Shown piece by piece: positions 26,239 to 32,172 of a stretch of DNA of 42,076 bases; the first letter of the stretch is position 1, and every line of letters begins with the position of its first letter. Location: the IMG/VR virus record IMGVR_UViG_3300009182_000119, positions 1 to 42,076 of that record. One strand, written 5' to 3'. The DNA comes from a virus. Position numbers and translations under genes: made by a program. The notes under the pieces are model-generated. The model was not told the DNA's origin and made no database searches. It saw nothing but the letters and a program-made list of their open reading frames with translations.

Positions 26239-26405
26239 CCTTTCTTTTTTGAATCATCGAAAAAATCCTCGAACTTATACCCCTTGGCATACATCAGCTT
26301 GCGTAACTTACCTAGCGCCCGCTCTTGTATCTGCCTTATTCTTTCTCTACTAATAGTAGGGTTCTTAATTTGGGCGTAAACAACATCCTTATTCTTCTTA
26401 GTCAT
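26235..26405 (-). CDS. Mini protein with sigma-70 region 4.2 helix (56 aa)
   Basis: The core TISRERIRQIQERALGKLRKL is nearly the recognition-helix segment of sigma-70 region 4.2 (bacterial form: TRERIRQIEAKALRKLR), the part that reads the -35 box. At 56 residues it lacks regions 2 and 3, so it cannot be a full sigma factor. The start at 26405 (MTKKNKD) overlaps the upstream stop by 8 nt; the longer frame is less likely. It could compete for or alter host RNA polymerase recognition of promoters. It sits between MoxR and VWA genes. Confidence 0.7.
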   Translation of the reverse strand: MTKKNKDVVYAQIKNPTISRERIRQIQERALGKLRKLMYAKGYKFEDFFDDSKKKG

Positions 26406-26583
26406 GGTGTTCGCCTGTCCTATCAAAGTATTCTTCGGCATACTCCAATACCTCTTGCCTAAATAAATCAAGCGGGTACTTACCATTAGCCAAATCACAT
26501 AACAAATCTAGGAATGAATCGGGGTCGAGATTATCGCTACCAATCCAATCTTCCATCATGCTTTTAGTTATCGTCTTGCTCAT
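26398..26583 (-). CDS. Small acidic protein (61 aa)
   Basis: The start at 26583 (MSKTITKSMMEDWIG) overlaps the MoxR stop as ATGA, so it is translated with it. It is rich in Asp and Glu with a helical C-terminal half (FRQEVLEYAEEYFDR). Nothing in it identifies a family. Its location in the MoxR/VWA unit suggests an adaptor, but this is only positional. Confidence 0.6.
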   Translation of the reverse strand: MSKTITKSMMEDWIGSDNLDPDSFLDLLCDLANGKYPLDLFRQEVLEYAEEYFDRTGEHHD

Positions 26584-27647
26584 AGTAAGTCCTCGTTCTT
26601 CTGAACCCAATCAGCGAACTTACTACTAGAGAATGCAATAGACTGTTTGCTTGGTGACTTAGCAATATTGATAGCAAAGCATGCTTGCCACTCGGGTTGA
26701 AACCGCTCAATGTATTCCATGAACTTAGGCATACTCTGCTTGTCCATCTTACTGATAGCACCGAACACAATAATTGCACATGCACCTGCACTCTCAGGAA
26801 CTAAGGCAGTCTTAGGATTAGCAATCACCGACTCCCATGTTGGAAGCTGGTCTGAGAACTCTATGTATGCTTGCATATCCCTAGATGCCGCTTCACCAAC
26901 CGCACCACTCATTGCACATATCAAGCTATCCGTATCTAACTGTGACCGCACCCTAACAATGTTAGATACTCTCTCCAATGAACGAGGCGATACGAATGCT
27001 GACTGCATCTTCTTTGGATTGAAAATGTATGGGTTGTCTGCTTGCCCTTCATCTAAGTAGCTAGCCATTGCATGAGGGAATTGTCTAACCCACGCAATAA
27101 TCTCAGGCGCAATATCATTCTCGATTGCCCATGCCATCCACTCATCAGCATCAGGCTTTCTTACATGTAGCGGAATAATACGATTCATACTATGCGCTTT
27201 CAGGGAATCACCCACACCATCTGAACTGAGGTTGCCTGTCAGAAAAGTAATAGACTGAGGGTGCAATGCAATATCACCGAGCCGAGGGTTTGCCACCTCA
27301 AGCATTGGGTGCAACATGTTCTTGATTGGGTCTGCACCTTTCGTATACTCATCTAACATTGTTATGACGGGTTTACCCAGATGCAATTTGAATCTACTGT
27401 TAGGGTAGTAGGCAGTAGTCTTTGTCTCCCTGTCGATAACGGGCATTGCGATATCACCCAAATCCATGTTGGGTACATCAATGTAAGACACCTCATGATC
27501 GGGTAGCTTTGCTGATAGCGACTTAAGCAGAGACGATTTGCCAATTCCTGGCTCGCCACGCAAAAAGTAGCGATTCATTGGGGTTGAAAGAATAATGTTT
27601 GATGCTTGTGCTAGTGTTACTGTTTTACCGAAGTTAATTTCAGCCAT
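26580..27647 (-). CDS. MoxR-type AAA+ ATPase
   Basis: A 355-residue AAA+ ATPase. Walker A is LRGEPGIGKSSLL near residue 33. Walker B is VITMLDEYTKG near 97. Sensor-1 is ITFLTGNLSS, and a later PRSLERVSNIVRV region fits the sensor-2 area. This is the ATP motor of the set with VWA and DUF3150-like partners; MoxR-VWA pairs usually act as chaperone-like remodelers. Ribosome site AAGGAG is 10 nt before the ATG. Two palindrome sites lie inside, one over the Walker B codons. Promoter P1 lies 130 bp upstream. Confidence 0.85.
   Translation of the reverse strand: MAEINFGKTVTLAQASNIILSTPMNRYFLRGEPGIGKSSLLKSLSAKLPDHEVSYIDVPNMDLGDIAMPVIDRETKTTAYYPNSRFKLHLGKPVITMLDEYTKGADPIKNMLHPMLEVANPRLGDIALHPQSITFLTGNLSSDGVGDSLKAHSMNRIIPLHVRKPDADEWMAWAIENDIAPEIIAWVRQFPHAMASYLDEGQADNPYIFNPKKMQSAFVSPRSLERVSNIVRVRSQLDTDSLICAMSGAVGEAASRDMQAYIEFSDQLPTWESVIANPKTALVPESAGACAIIVFGAISKMDKQSMPKFMEYIERFQPEWQACFAINIAKSPSKQSIAFSSSKFADWVQKNEDLL
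26953..26965. repeat. Palindrome site 8, CTAACAATGTTAG
   Basis: This copy is inside the MoxR gene and is read as Asn-Ile-Val-Arg. Confidence 0.95.
27353..27365. repeat. Palindrome site 9, CTAACATTGTTAT
   Basis: The last base differs from the consensus. The copy covers the Walker B codons of MoxR (ITMLDE). Confidence 0.85.
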
Positions 27648-27720
27648 GCTTTGTTTCTCCTTGTTGATTAGTGGTACTTATTGCTGCCAATTAAAACTAC
27701 TTACTACTACTGCGTTAGAC

Positions 27721-27733
27721 CTAACATTGTTAG
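27721..27733. repeat. Palindrome site 10, CTAACATTGTTAG
   Basis: This copy is in the leader between promoter P1 and the MoxR start, 43 bp downstream of the -10 box. The gap 27648-27840 otherwise holds only P1 and an inverted repeat. Confidence 0.95.
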
Positions 27734-27775
27734 GGGGGTTGAAAACCTTAACACTTATTATTTAATATATACTAT

Positions 27776-27804
27776 ATTATAACACATAATACTAGACAGA
27801 TCAA
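27776..27804 (-). promoter_or_regulatory. Sigma-70-type promoter P1
   Basis: TTGATC (27804-27799) and TATAAT (27781-27776) lie 17 bp apart on the - strand, and an AT-rich stretch with a TTCCGAA inverted repeat follows upstream (27811-27836). It drives MoxR and the genes after it. The spacer begins TGTCTAGTATT, shared with P2. Confidence 0.85.
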
Positions 27805-27840
27805 GTATTCTTCCGAAAAATATAAATAATTCGGAATGAC

Positions 27841-27853
27841 CTAACATTGTTAT
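27841..27853. repeat. Palindrome site 11, CTAACATTGTTAT
   Basis: The TAA stop of the 311-residue gene (27852-27850) is part of this copy. It lies just upstream of P1, so P1 is bracketed by sites 10 and 11. Confidence 0.85.
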
Positions 27854-28785
27854 GCGGTATGCAATCTGCGCCATCCGTCTCTAAAGTATTTGCCATTGCT
27901 ATCTCTGCGAGCCACACCTATGGGTACTTCCTTCTGCACAAGCACCTCATCTCTATGGAATCCCACGATCAGATCGTCAAGGGCTACCTTGATCTTCTTC
28001 TCTGTCACCACATAGCCTTCGGGTTCTCTATACATATGGTTGCCATATGACTTTGCTAGTAGCAGTAAAGCCTTGTAGAAATCGTCATGCTGACTCTCAC
28101 CTTCTGAGTTCATCAGGGTAAATAGATTCTTAACTCCATCAGTCCACTTGTCATAGGCACGATTGCTTAACTCGATGCCCATATCAAGCGCATTAGGGGA
28201 CTTAGGGTGAGGGAACACCCGAACCATCTCCGAATGTAAGTAAGGGTCGTTGCCTTTGAGTCTGCACATACGACTAGCGTAATCAAGGAACGGCTTGTAC
28301 TTTGCCCTAACATTGTTAGCTTTCTTGCGGTCTATCGCATGCACATACTTGGGTTCTAGCTTGTCAGTCTTAACTTCAAGGTTGCCTTGCCCATTCATGC
28401 GTAGCCATATACCCTCACCACCCAAAGCAAACTCACCCTGTATAGTCTTGATATACAGATCGTTGTTATAGATGCGACTGCGTACACCACTCCCACATAG
28501 AATCTCGTCTATGAAGTTGCAAGTCGATACACTATTCCAATCATCGTTCTTAATGCGGATATCACCGTCTGTAAAGAAGGTTACTACTGCTGTGTTATAC
28601 AGAACACAAGCCACACCCCCCTCGGGTAGCACCTCGATCTTGTATTGGTCAGCTTGCCGTCTGTTGCCAAGCGGTCTTACATCTACACCCCTACCACGAA
28701 TAGGCTTGGTATTCTCCCACTTGTGGATTGCTTCGTTGTAGTTTGCAAGGGCATGAATCCCCGAATTCCTATGATGTCCGTACAC
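27850..28785 (-). CDS. Hypothetical protein (311 aa)
   Basis: The start is a GTG at 28785 with a strong GGAGGAG five nt before it. The protein has a mix of strands and helices, with charged segments (KIEVLPEGG, NNDLYIKTIQGEFALGGEG) and a basic last part. I do not recognise a domain. It ends inside a palindrome site and contains another (ANNVRA). It follows a possible 48-residue gene by 2 nt. It may be an accessory early protein. Confidence 0.65.
   Translation of the reverse strand: MYGHHRNSGIHALANYNEAIHKWENTKPIRGRGVDVRPLGNRRQADQYKIEVLPEGGVACVLYNTAVVTFFTDGDIRIKNDDWNSVSTCNFIDEILCGSGVRSRIYNNDLYIKTIQGEFALGGEGIWLRMNGQGNLEVKTDKLEPKYVHAIDRKKANNVRAKYKPFLDYASRMCRLKGNDPYLHSEMVRVFPHPKSPNALDMGIELSNRAYDKWTDGVKNLFTLMNSEGESQHDDFYKALLLLAKSYGNHMYREPEGYVVTEKKIKVALDDLIVGFHRDEVLVQKEVPIGVARRDSNGKYFRDGWRRLHTA
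28307..28319. repeat. Palindrome site 12, CTAACATTGTTAG
   Basis: This copy is inside the 311-residue gene and is read as Asn-Asn-Val-Arg. Confidence 0.95.
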
Positions 28786-28787
28786 GA

Positions 28788-28934
28788 TTACTCCTCCATT
28801 ATGTTTACTTGCTTAGTCCTAACATTGTTAGGCTTATACCTGTGCTTACCACTATTACGCTTGGGTTGCATGATTAGCGCCCGAACAATCGGGTTGCGTT
28901 GTAGCGGTATCTTCTTTCTTGGTCTTTTCTTCAT
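28788..28934 (-). CDS. Possible small basic protein (48 aa), overlapping upstream gene
   Basis: The frame starts MKKRPRKKIPLQRNP and is strongly basic. AAGGAG stands 7 nt before the ATG, and the stop is followed 2 nt later by the GTG of the 311-residue gene. It overlaps the end of the 172-residue gene by 80 bp in another frame, which is the main reason for doubt. A palindrome site within is read as Asn-Asn-Val. If real it would be nucleic-acid binding by charge. Confidence 0.5.
   Translation of the reverse strand: MKKRPRKKIPLQRNPIVRALIMQPKRNSGKHRYKPNNVRTKQVNIMEE
28819..28831. repeat. Palindrome site 13, CTAACATTGTTAG
   Basis: This copy lies between the stop of the 172-residue gene and the GTG of the 311-residue gene, inside the possible 48-residue frame. 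Confidence 0.95.
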
Positions 28935-29373
28935 CTGAAAACTCCTTATCAATATCTCCATTACCAAATACCTCACCCATTACCTCGCAATACATGCCTG
29001 AGTATGGTTGAAACGCTTCAAAGTCAGGCTCATCACCAAAGTCCTCTTGCACTATGTCAGCAGTTTCTTCGCCCACCCTGCAAAAGTACCCACTTATACC
29101 CTCTACCTCTTGCATGCTAGCCCACAACTTATCCCACGCTTGTACCACCTCATATTGGGGATACCACTTCCAATCTTGGGCATAAAAGTAAAACGAGCCA
29201 GCCCTCCAACCGATACAGTCTTTATCTTCCTCTTGCATAATTCTGTAGAACTCGGATAGCTTGATGAACCCAATCATCTCCTTGTACTTTAGTTTGTACT
29301 TAGCAATATCTTCGGGTTCACCATTCCACCCATCGACACTAAATACTCCACCCACTTGACTTCGATACCCCAT
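28855..29373 (-). CDS. Hypothetical phage protein (172 aa)
   Basis: The protein begins MGYRSQVGGVFSVDGW and is rich in Tyr, Trp and acidic residues (WRAGSFYFYAQDWKWYPQY, EDFGDEPDFEAFQPY), suggesting a compact strand-rich fold. The C-terminal 35 residues are acidic and polar. It starts in TAATG, overlapping the upstream stop by one base. No named domain is recognised; proteins with a 'MGYRS' start occur in several phages, but that is from memory. Confidence 0.65.
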   Translation of the reverse strand: MGYRSQVGGVFSVDGWNGEPEDIAKYKLKYKEMIGFIKLSEFYRIMQEEDKDCIGWRAGSFYFYAQDWKWYPQYEVVQAWDKLWASMQEVEGISGYFCRVGEETADIVQEDFGDEPDFEAFQPYSGMYCEVMGEVFGNGDIDKEFSDEEKTKKEDTATTQPDCSGANHATQA

Positions 29374-29579
29374 TACTTTTCCCCCTCTAACATTGTTAGG
29401 GTTGCTTTACGCATCGCTTCCATGCCCTGATTGAATCCTTCGACAAACAACATGCGGTCATCATCATCAAAGATATTGCCTTGCTCTTCGTCAAAGGCAT
29501 AGAACGCATCGGTTGCATCTAGTGTTACATCTTCAATCTTCTCTGCGTTAATGCGGTCATCTGTTGTAAATGTAGTCAT
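29373..29579 (-). CDS. Small acidic protein (68 aa)
   Basis: A 68-residue acidic protein (EEQGNIFDDDDRMLFVEGF). The ATG at 29579 has AAGGAGAATAGT upstream. It is one of a chain of small genes coupled by short gaps. The end is read through a palindrome site (TLTMLEGEK). No family is recognised. Confidence 0.6.
   Translation of the reverse strand: MTTFTTDDRINAEKIEDVTLDATDAFYAFDEEQGNIFDDDDRMLFVEGFNQGMEAMRKATLTMLEGEK
29387..29399. repeat. Palindrome site 14, CTAACATTGTTAG
   Basis: This copy is four codons before the stop of the 68-residue gene and is read as Leu-Thr-Met-Leu. Confidence 0.95.
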
Positions 29580-29580
29580 A

Positions 29581-29763
29581 CTATTCTCCTTGTAATGCGG
29601 TTAGTTTTGCCTTTGCTATTGCTAGCGTAGCCCTTGCTTCCATCGATCTTTCTGTTAGTGCCTCGTTCTCATAGTCGTCATAACTATTTTCCAAGGCTCT
29701 GCTCAACTTCTCTATCTGCTTGAGCAACTCACTAATGCGTTGCCCTTTGTAAAACTTAGTCAT
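29581..29763 (-). CDS. Small coiled-coil protein (60 aa)
   Basis: A 60-residue protein almost wholly made of heptad-like helix (ISELLKQIEKLSRALENSYD, then RATLAIAKAKLTALQ), so it probably forms a coiled coil. The ATG has GAGGAG seven nt ahead and overlaps the upstream stop by 8 nt. Function is not known. Confidence 0.65.
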   Translation of the reverse strand: MTKFYKGQRISELLKQIEKLSRALENSYDDYENEALTERSMEARATLAIAKAKLTALQGE

Positions 29764-30022
29764 AAAACTCCTCTAATTTATAAGTCCCATCTTCTTCCAA
29801 CATAGCTTGCAAGTCCAACCACAAGTCCATCGCTTGGTCTATCCGTAACACATTAATAGCAGATAAGTCCATGCCAAACCTATCTGTATACTTCTCTACA
29901 TCTTTCCAAAGAACTTTCCATCCTTCATCCCAATCGGTCATGTCGTAGTCGCCTAAAACTCCTGTGCCATCTTCGCTTGCACTTACTACGCAGAACCTAA
30001 CAATGTTAGGTTTATCAGCCAT
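29756..30022 (-). CDS. Hypothetical protein (88 aa)
   Basis: The start at 30022 (MADKPNIVRFCVVS) has GGGGGG upstream; the 19-residue longer frame has no better site. The protein looks alpha/beta, with an acidic central part (DYDMTDWDEGWKVLWKD). Residues 5-9 (PNIVR) are written by a palindrome site, so its N-terminus is set by that DNA. Overlaps of 8 nt with both neighbours mark it as part of the operon. Confidence 0.6.
   Translation of the reverse strand: MADKPNIVRFCVVSASEDGTGVLGDYDMTDWDEGWKVLWKDVEKYTDRFGMDLSAINVLRIDQAMDLWLDLQAMLEEDGTYKLEEFYD
29997..30009. repeat. Palindrome site 15, CTAACAATGTTAG
   Basis: This copy is in the first codons of the 88-residue gene and is read as Asn-Ile-Val-Arg. 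Confidence 0.95.
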
Positions 30023-30281
30023 TGAATCCCCCCATTCTGTAAGCCACACCATCAAGAAACCCTTGCACATACGCATCACACGCTATGCCTTCTTTGGCTA
30101 GCTTGGTATTCTGCCCACTCTCTGCATACTCGTAGGCTTTACCCAATGCGTAGTCAAAAATAGTCCCTCGGTCTTTCGGTTGCATGTCGTCTAGCAGGGC
30201 TAAGACTTTCTTCTTCTCCTCGTGGCTCATGCTAAATAGCGCATCGCATAATTCGTAGTAATCCCTGTCCTTTACTTTCAT
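30015..30281 (-). CDS. Hypothetical helical protein (88 aa)
   Basis: The start at 30281 (MKVKDRDYYELCDAL) has CGGAG eight nt upstream and overlaps the stop of the 20-residue frame as ATGA. It is helical throughout (SHEEKKKVLALLDDMQP, FDYALGKAYEYAESG). No family is recognised. It precedes the 88-residue gene with an 8-nt overlap. Confidence 0.6.
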   Translation of the reverse strand: MKVKDRDYYELCDALFSMSHEEKKKVLALLDDMQPKDRGTIFDYALGKAYEYAESGQNTKLAKEGIACDAYVQGFLDGVAYRMGGFNG

Positions 30282-30340
30282 TGCTTTTCTCCGTTTATCC
30301 ATCTAATTAAGTCTTGCCACTCTTGTTCGGTCAAAGTCAT
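30278..30340 (-). CDS. Tiny protein (20 aa)
   Basis: The 20-residue frame starts MTLTEQEWQDLIRW. It overlaps both neighbours by exactly 4 nt (ATGA at each end) and has AGAGG before its ATG. That organisation is what real coupled genes show and is unlikely by accident, but the length is near the limit of what can be judged. It may instead act only to couple translation. Confidence 0.5.
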   Translation of the reverse strand: MTLTEQEWQDLIRWINGEKQ

Positions 30341-30540
30341 GTTGTCCTCTTTGGGTTGGTAAAGCACAACTCTTGTGGGTTATGGATATATTGGTAAGCA
30401 CCCTTTGAGTAGGGAATCTGCACAATATGCTTTACACCTTTTGCCACTTTGTCGCCACACTTAAGGCATGTCGTATACCCTAGGTCTAGTCTGCCAATCG
30501 GTATCTCCAAGCCACATTCACAATCCATGCCATATAACAT
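30337..30540 (-). CDS. Small zinc-ribbon-like protein (67 aa)
   Basis: The protein has Cys pairs MDCECG and CLKCG that would form a zinc ribbon. The start at 30540 (MLYGMDCE) is in the palindrome, 2 nt after the stop of the 25-residue membrane frame, with GGGGAG ten nt before it. A 6-codon longer frame (MGSDLT) has no ribosome site. The role is unknown; zinc ribbons in phages often bind DNA or RNA polymerase. Confidence 0.6.
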   Translation of the reverse strand: MLYGMDCECGLEIPIGRLDLGYTTCLKCGDKVAKGVKHIVQIPYSKGAYQYIHNPQELCFTNPKRTT

Positions 30541-30546
30541 TGTTAG
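30534..30546. repeat. Palindrome site 16, ATAACATTGTTAG, at a stop/start junction
   Basis: On the - strand TAACAATG gives the stop of the 25-residue membrane gene (30545-30543) and the start of the zinc-ribbon gene (30540-30538), as at site 7. The first base differs from the consensus. Confidence 0.85.
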
Positions 30547-30620
30547 ATCACTCCCCATATCAGATTAACCATAAAGACTACCAAAGCAATGCCGAGCAAA
30601 ATGTCCCATATATCTTTCAT
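30543..30620 (-). CDS. Tiny membrane protein (25 aa)
   Basis: A 25-residue frame, MKDIWDILLGIALVVFMVNL and on, is a single transmembrane helix. Its ATG overlaps the stop of the 57-residue gene as ATGA, and its stop is within a palindrome site. Hydrophobicity and tight coupling support it. The role is unknown. Confidence 0.6.
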   Translation of the reverse strand: MKDIWDILLGIALVVFMVNLIWGVI

Positions 30621-30790
30621 ACAGTCCTCGCTTCGATCTCTGCAATAACACGATAGTGGTCATAATCAACATACCCACCGACTACATCTCGGAACTGCTT
30701 AGCATCCTTCTCGGTAAAGAAGAACTCAGTAAGTAAGTTGTCCTTGTTGTCGAAATACTCTACATACCATCTGCCTACTGATTTACGCAT
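30617..30790 (-). CDS. Small protein (57 aa), first gene after promoter P2
   Basis: This 57-residue protein begins MRKSVGRWYVEYFDNKDN, with strand-like and helical parts and a VDYDHYRVIAEIEAR end. GGAGG stands 8 nt before the ATG at 30790. It is the first gene of the P2 transcript and leads a chain of small, coupled genes. No family is recognised. Confidence 0.65.
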   Translation of the reverse strand: MRKSVGRWYVEYFDNKDNLLTEFFFTEKDAKQFRDVVGGYVDYDHYRVIAEIEARTV

Positions 30791-30811
30791 AGTGACTACC
30801 TCCGTATAGAC

Positions 30812-30824
30812 CTAACATTGTTAG
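30812..30824. repeat. Palindrome site 17, CTAACATTGTTAG
   Basis: This copy is in the leader 55 bp downstream of the P2 -10 box and 22 bp before the start codon of the 57-residue gene. Confidence 0.95.
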
Positions 30825-30878
30825 GGGTTGAACAAAATATAAAATGAGGGCGAATCTTTATTCTCATATATATCTTAT

Positions 30879-30907
30879 ATTATAACATAAAATACTAGAC
30901 AGATCAA
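30879..30907 (-). promoter_or_regulatory. Sigma-70-type promoter P2
   Basis: TTGATC (30907-30902) and TATAAT (30884-30879) lie 17 bp apart on the - strand, and the -35 and first spacer half match P1 closely (TGTCTAGTATT). It heads the 30.8 to 27.85 kb gene chain. Confidence 0.85.
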
Positions 30908-30961
30908 GTTTTTTGGCCAGAAATAGACTCTCATTCCGATGCGCTTTTGGGGATATTCCCC

Positions 30962-31012
30962 TTGGGCTACCACCCCTCTGAGAACTGTCATTTCCCAAAA
31001 TGACAAAAGGGC
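30962..31012. repeat. Hairpin repeat R1
   Basis: First of three related elements starting TTGGGCTACCAC, continuing with TCTGAGAACTGTCATT and closed by an 8-bp stem TGTCATTT/AAATGACA (loop CCCA). It is in non-coding DNA between P2 and site 18. There is no T tract, so it is not a terminator. Confidence 0.75.
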
Positions 31013-31031
31013 AAGCCGAATGGCAAAAGAC

Positions 31032-31044
31032 CTAACATTGTTAG
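31032..31044. repeat. Palindrome site 18, extended by GAC/GTC
   Basis: The flanks make a 19-bp palindrome, GACCTAACATTGTTAGGTC, at 31029-31047, between P2/R1 and the terminator of the 176-residue gene. Confidence 0.95.
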
Positions 31045-31053
31045 GTCATGGAC

Positions 31054-31082
31054 AAAAAAATACCCTGCCTAGTGCAGGGTAT
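31054..31082 (-). terminator. Rho-independent terminator of the 176-aa gene
   Basis: On the - strand a 9-bp stem ATACCCTGC/GCAGGGTAT (loop ACTAG) is followed by seven T residues, 21 bp after the gene's stop codon. The gene is thus a single-gene transcript between P3 and this terminator. Confidence 0.85.
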
Positions 31083-31102
31083 CTAAGGGGAAGGGCAGGG
31101 GT

Positions 31103-31633
31103 TTAGTCTGCAATCATTCCGATATCAACTCCCATCTCAGCCAAAGCCTCAGCGATTTTCTGCTGAACTTTAGTCAACTTAGGGGACAGAGATTCCTGTC
31201 TGCGGTTGAACTTATAGAGGACAGTCAATTCCTCAAGATTACGCAACTCAGGAGAACGATTGTGCTTTGCGTCATCTGAACCCTCAGCGACTTCTTCCCC
31301 GTCTGCACCTTCTTCGCTAGGCACAACTGCTTTGCCATAACGATTCTCCAAACCATAATCACGCACATCTTTCCAAACTTTGGAAGGGTTAGAGTGCCCG
31401 ATTTCTTTCAAGCCTACAAAGAACAATTCCTTTTCTTTGCGGACTGCTTTGCCCTCATCCGAAGAATCGGTATGACTTACTGCGAACCAATCGAATGAAT
31501 CGAACTTCAGATTCAGAGCCTTTGCGTATTCCACATTAGCACCATAAGAGGACTTCTGAGCTTCGATTGCACCTTGACGCTTTTCAGCAACGATTGCATC
31601 TACATCCACACCATACACATTTAATTGAACCAT
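31103..31633 (-). CDS. Paralogous early protein A (176 aa)
   Basis: The protein is a clear paralogue of the 174-residue protein at 32900-33424. Shared blocks include YGANVEYAK, SDEGKAV, RYGKAVV, DAKHNRSPELRN, KFNRRQESLS and MGVDIGMI. The two N-termini differ. It has an acidic middle linker (EEGADGEEVAEGSDD) and a helical C-terminus. The start has GGAGTAGTCAAA upstream. It is a single-gene unit with its own promoter P3 and terminator, suggesting strong expression. The family is not recognised. Confidence 0.75.
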   Translation of the reverse strand: MVQLNVYGVDVDAIVAEKRQGAIEAQKSSYGANVEYAKALNLKFDSFDWFAVSHTDSSDEGKAVRKEKELFFVGLKEIGHSNPSKVWKDVRDYGLENRYGKAVVPSEEGADGEEVAEGSDDAKHNRSPELRNLEELTVLYKFNRRQESLSPKLTKVQQKIAEALAEMGVDIGMIAD

Positions 31634-31645
31634 TTTGACTACTCC

Positions 31646-31658
31646 ATAACAATGTTAG
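31646..31658. repeat. Palindrome site 19, ATAACAATGTTAG
   Basis: This copy is in the leader of the 176-residue gene, 53 bp downstream of the P3 -10 box. The first base differs from the consensus. Confidence 0.85.
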
Positions 31659-31710
31659 GTTAAATAGAGAACCCAACTAACTCTTTGACGCTTTTTGATT
31701 CTATACCTAA

Positions 31711-31739
31711 AGTATAACACAATATAAGAGACAGTTCAA
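31711..31739 (-). promoter_or_regulatory. Sigma-70-type promoter P3
   Basis: TTGAAC (31739-31734) and TATACT (31716-31711) lie 17 bp apart on the - strand, in the same pattern as P1 and P2 (TTGA-C-TGTCT spacer start). It drives the 176-residue gene. Confidence 0.8.
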
Positions 31740-31777
31740 GTATTTTGCAGAAATATTTTAAATTTTCGGAATGGGGG

Positions 31778-32134
31778 TAATATTAGAAAATAAGGGTAAT
31801 ATTAGAAAAGTGAGGGTTTTTCTAATGCATTTTCTAATAATATAAAAGTCAATAAGCATAAGGCTTAGCGAGGAGAAAATTAGGTAATATTAGAAAATAA
31901 GACTTTTTAAGAAATTATATACCCCCTGGGGAATCTCTCTGCCATTGTAAGATTTTGCACTGCGCTAAAGGCTCTCTTTAGAAGTTCGTGTACAACTTTT
32001 GCACTTTTTCTAATAATACCCCAAAAACGCCTGTAAGTCCTTAATTACAAAGGCTTTTGTATTATAAGAACTTGACATTGCTTTTCTAATAATACACGCA
32101 AGTCCTTGATTTATAAGGATGCAATATTAGAAAA
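31778..32134. repeat. Iteron-like array (8 copies), candidate replication origin
   Basis: Four direct copies of (T/C)AATATTAGAAAA start at 31778, 31797, 31885 and 32122; the first two are a 19-bp tandem. Four inverted TTTTCTAAT(AATA)-type copies start at 31818, 31830, 32006 and 32082. They sit in an AT-rich, gene-free stretch between P3 and site 20. Repeated short motifs plus AT-rich DNA are the usual mark of an iteron origin, but no initiator is identified. An array for a regulator is the other possibility. Confidence 0.7.
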
Positions 32135-32152
32135 CTCTTTTTTGGCCAATGC

Positions 32153-32165
32153 CTAACATTGTTAG
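32153..32165. repeat. Palindrome site 20, CTAACATTGTTAG
   Basis: This copy lies in non-coding DNA, 19 bp beyond the iteron-like array and just before repeat R2. The outer GC/GGC bases lengthen the symmetry. Confidence 0.95.
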
Positions 32166-32172
32166 GGCACTA

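Noticed and set aside
30962-31012. Repeat R1 as a rho-independent terminator
   Set aside because: The stem is followed by no T tract on either strand, and a real terminator already exists at 31054-31082.
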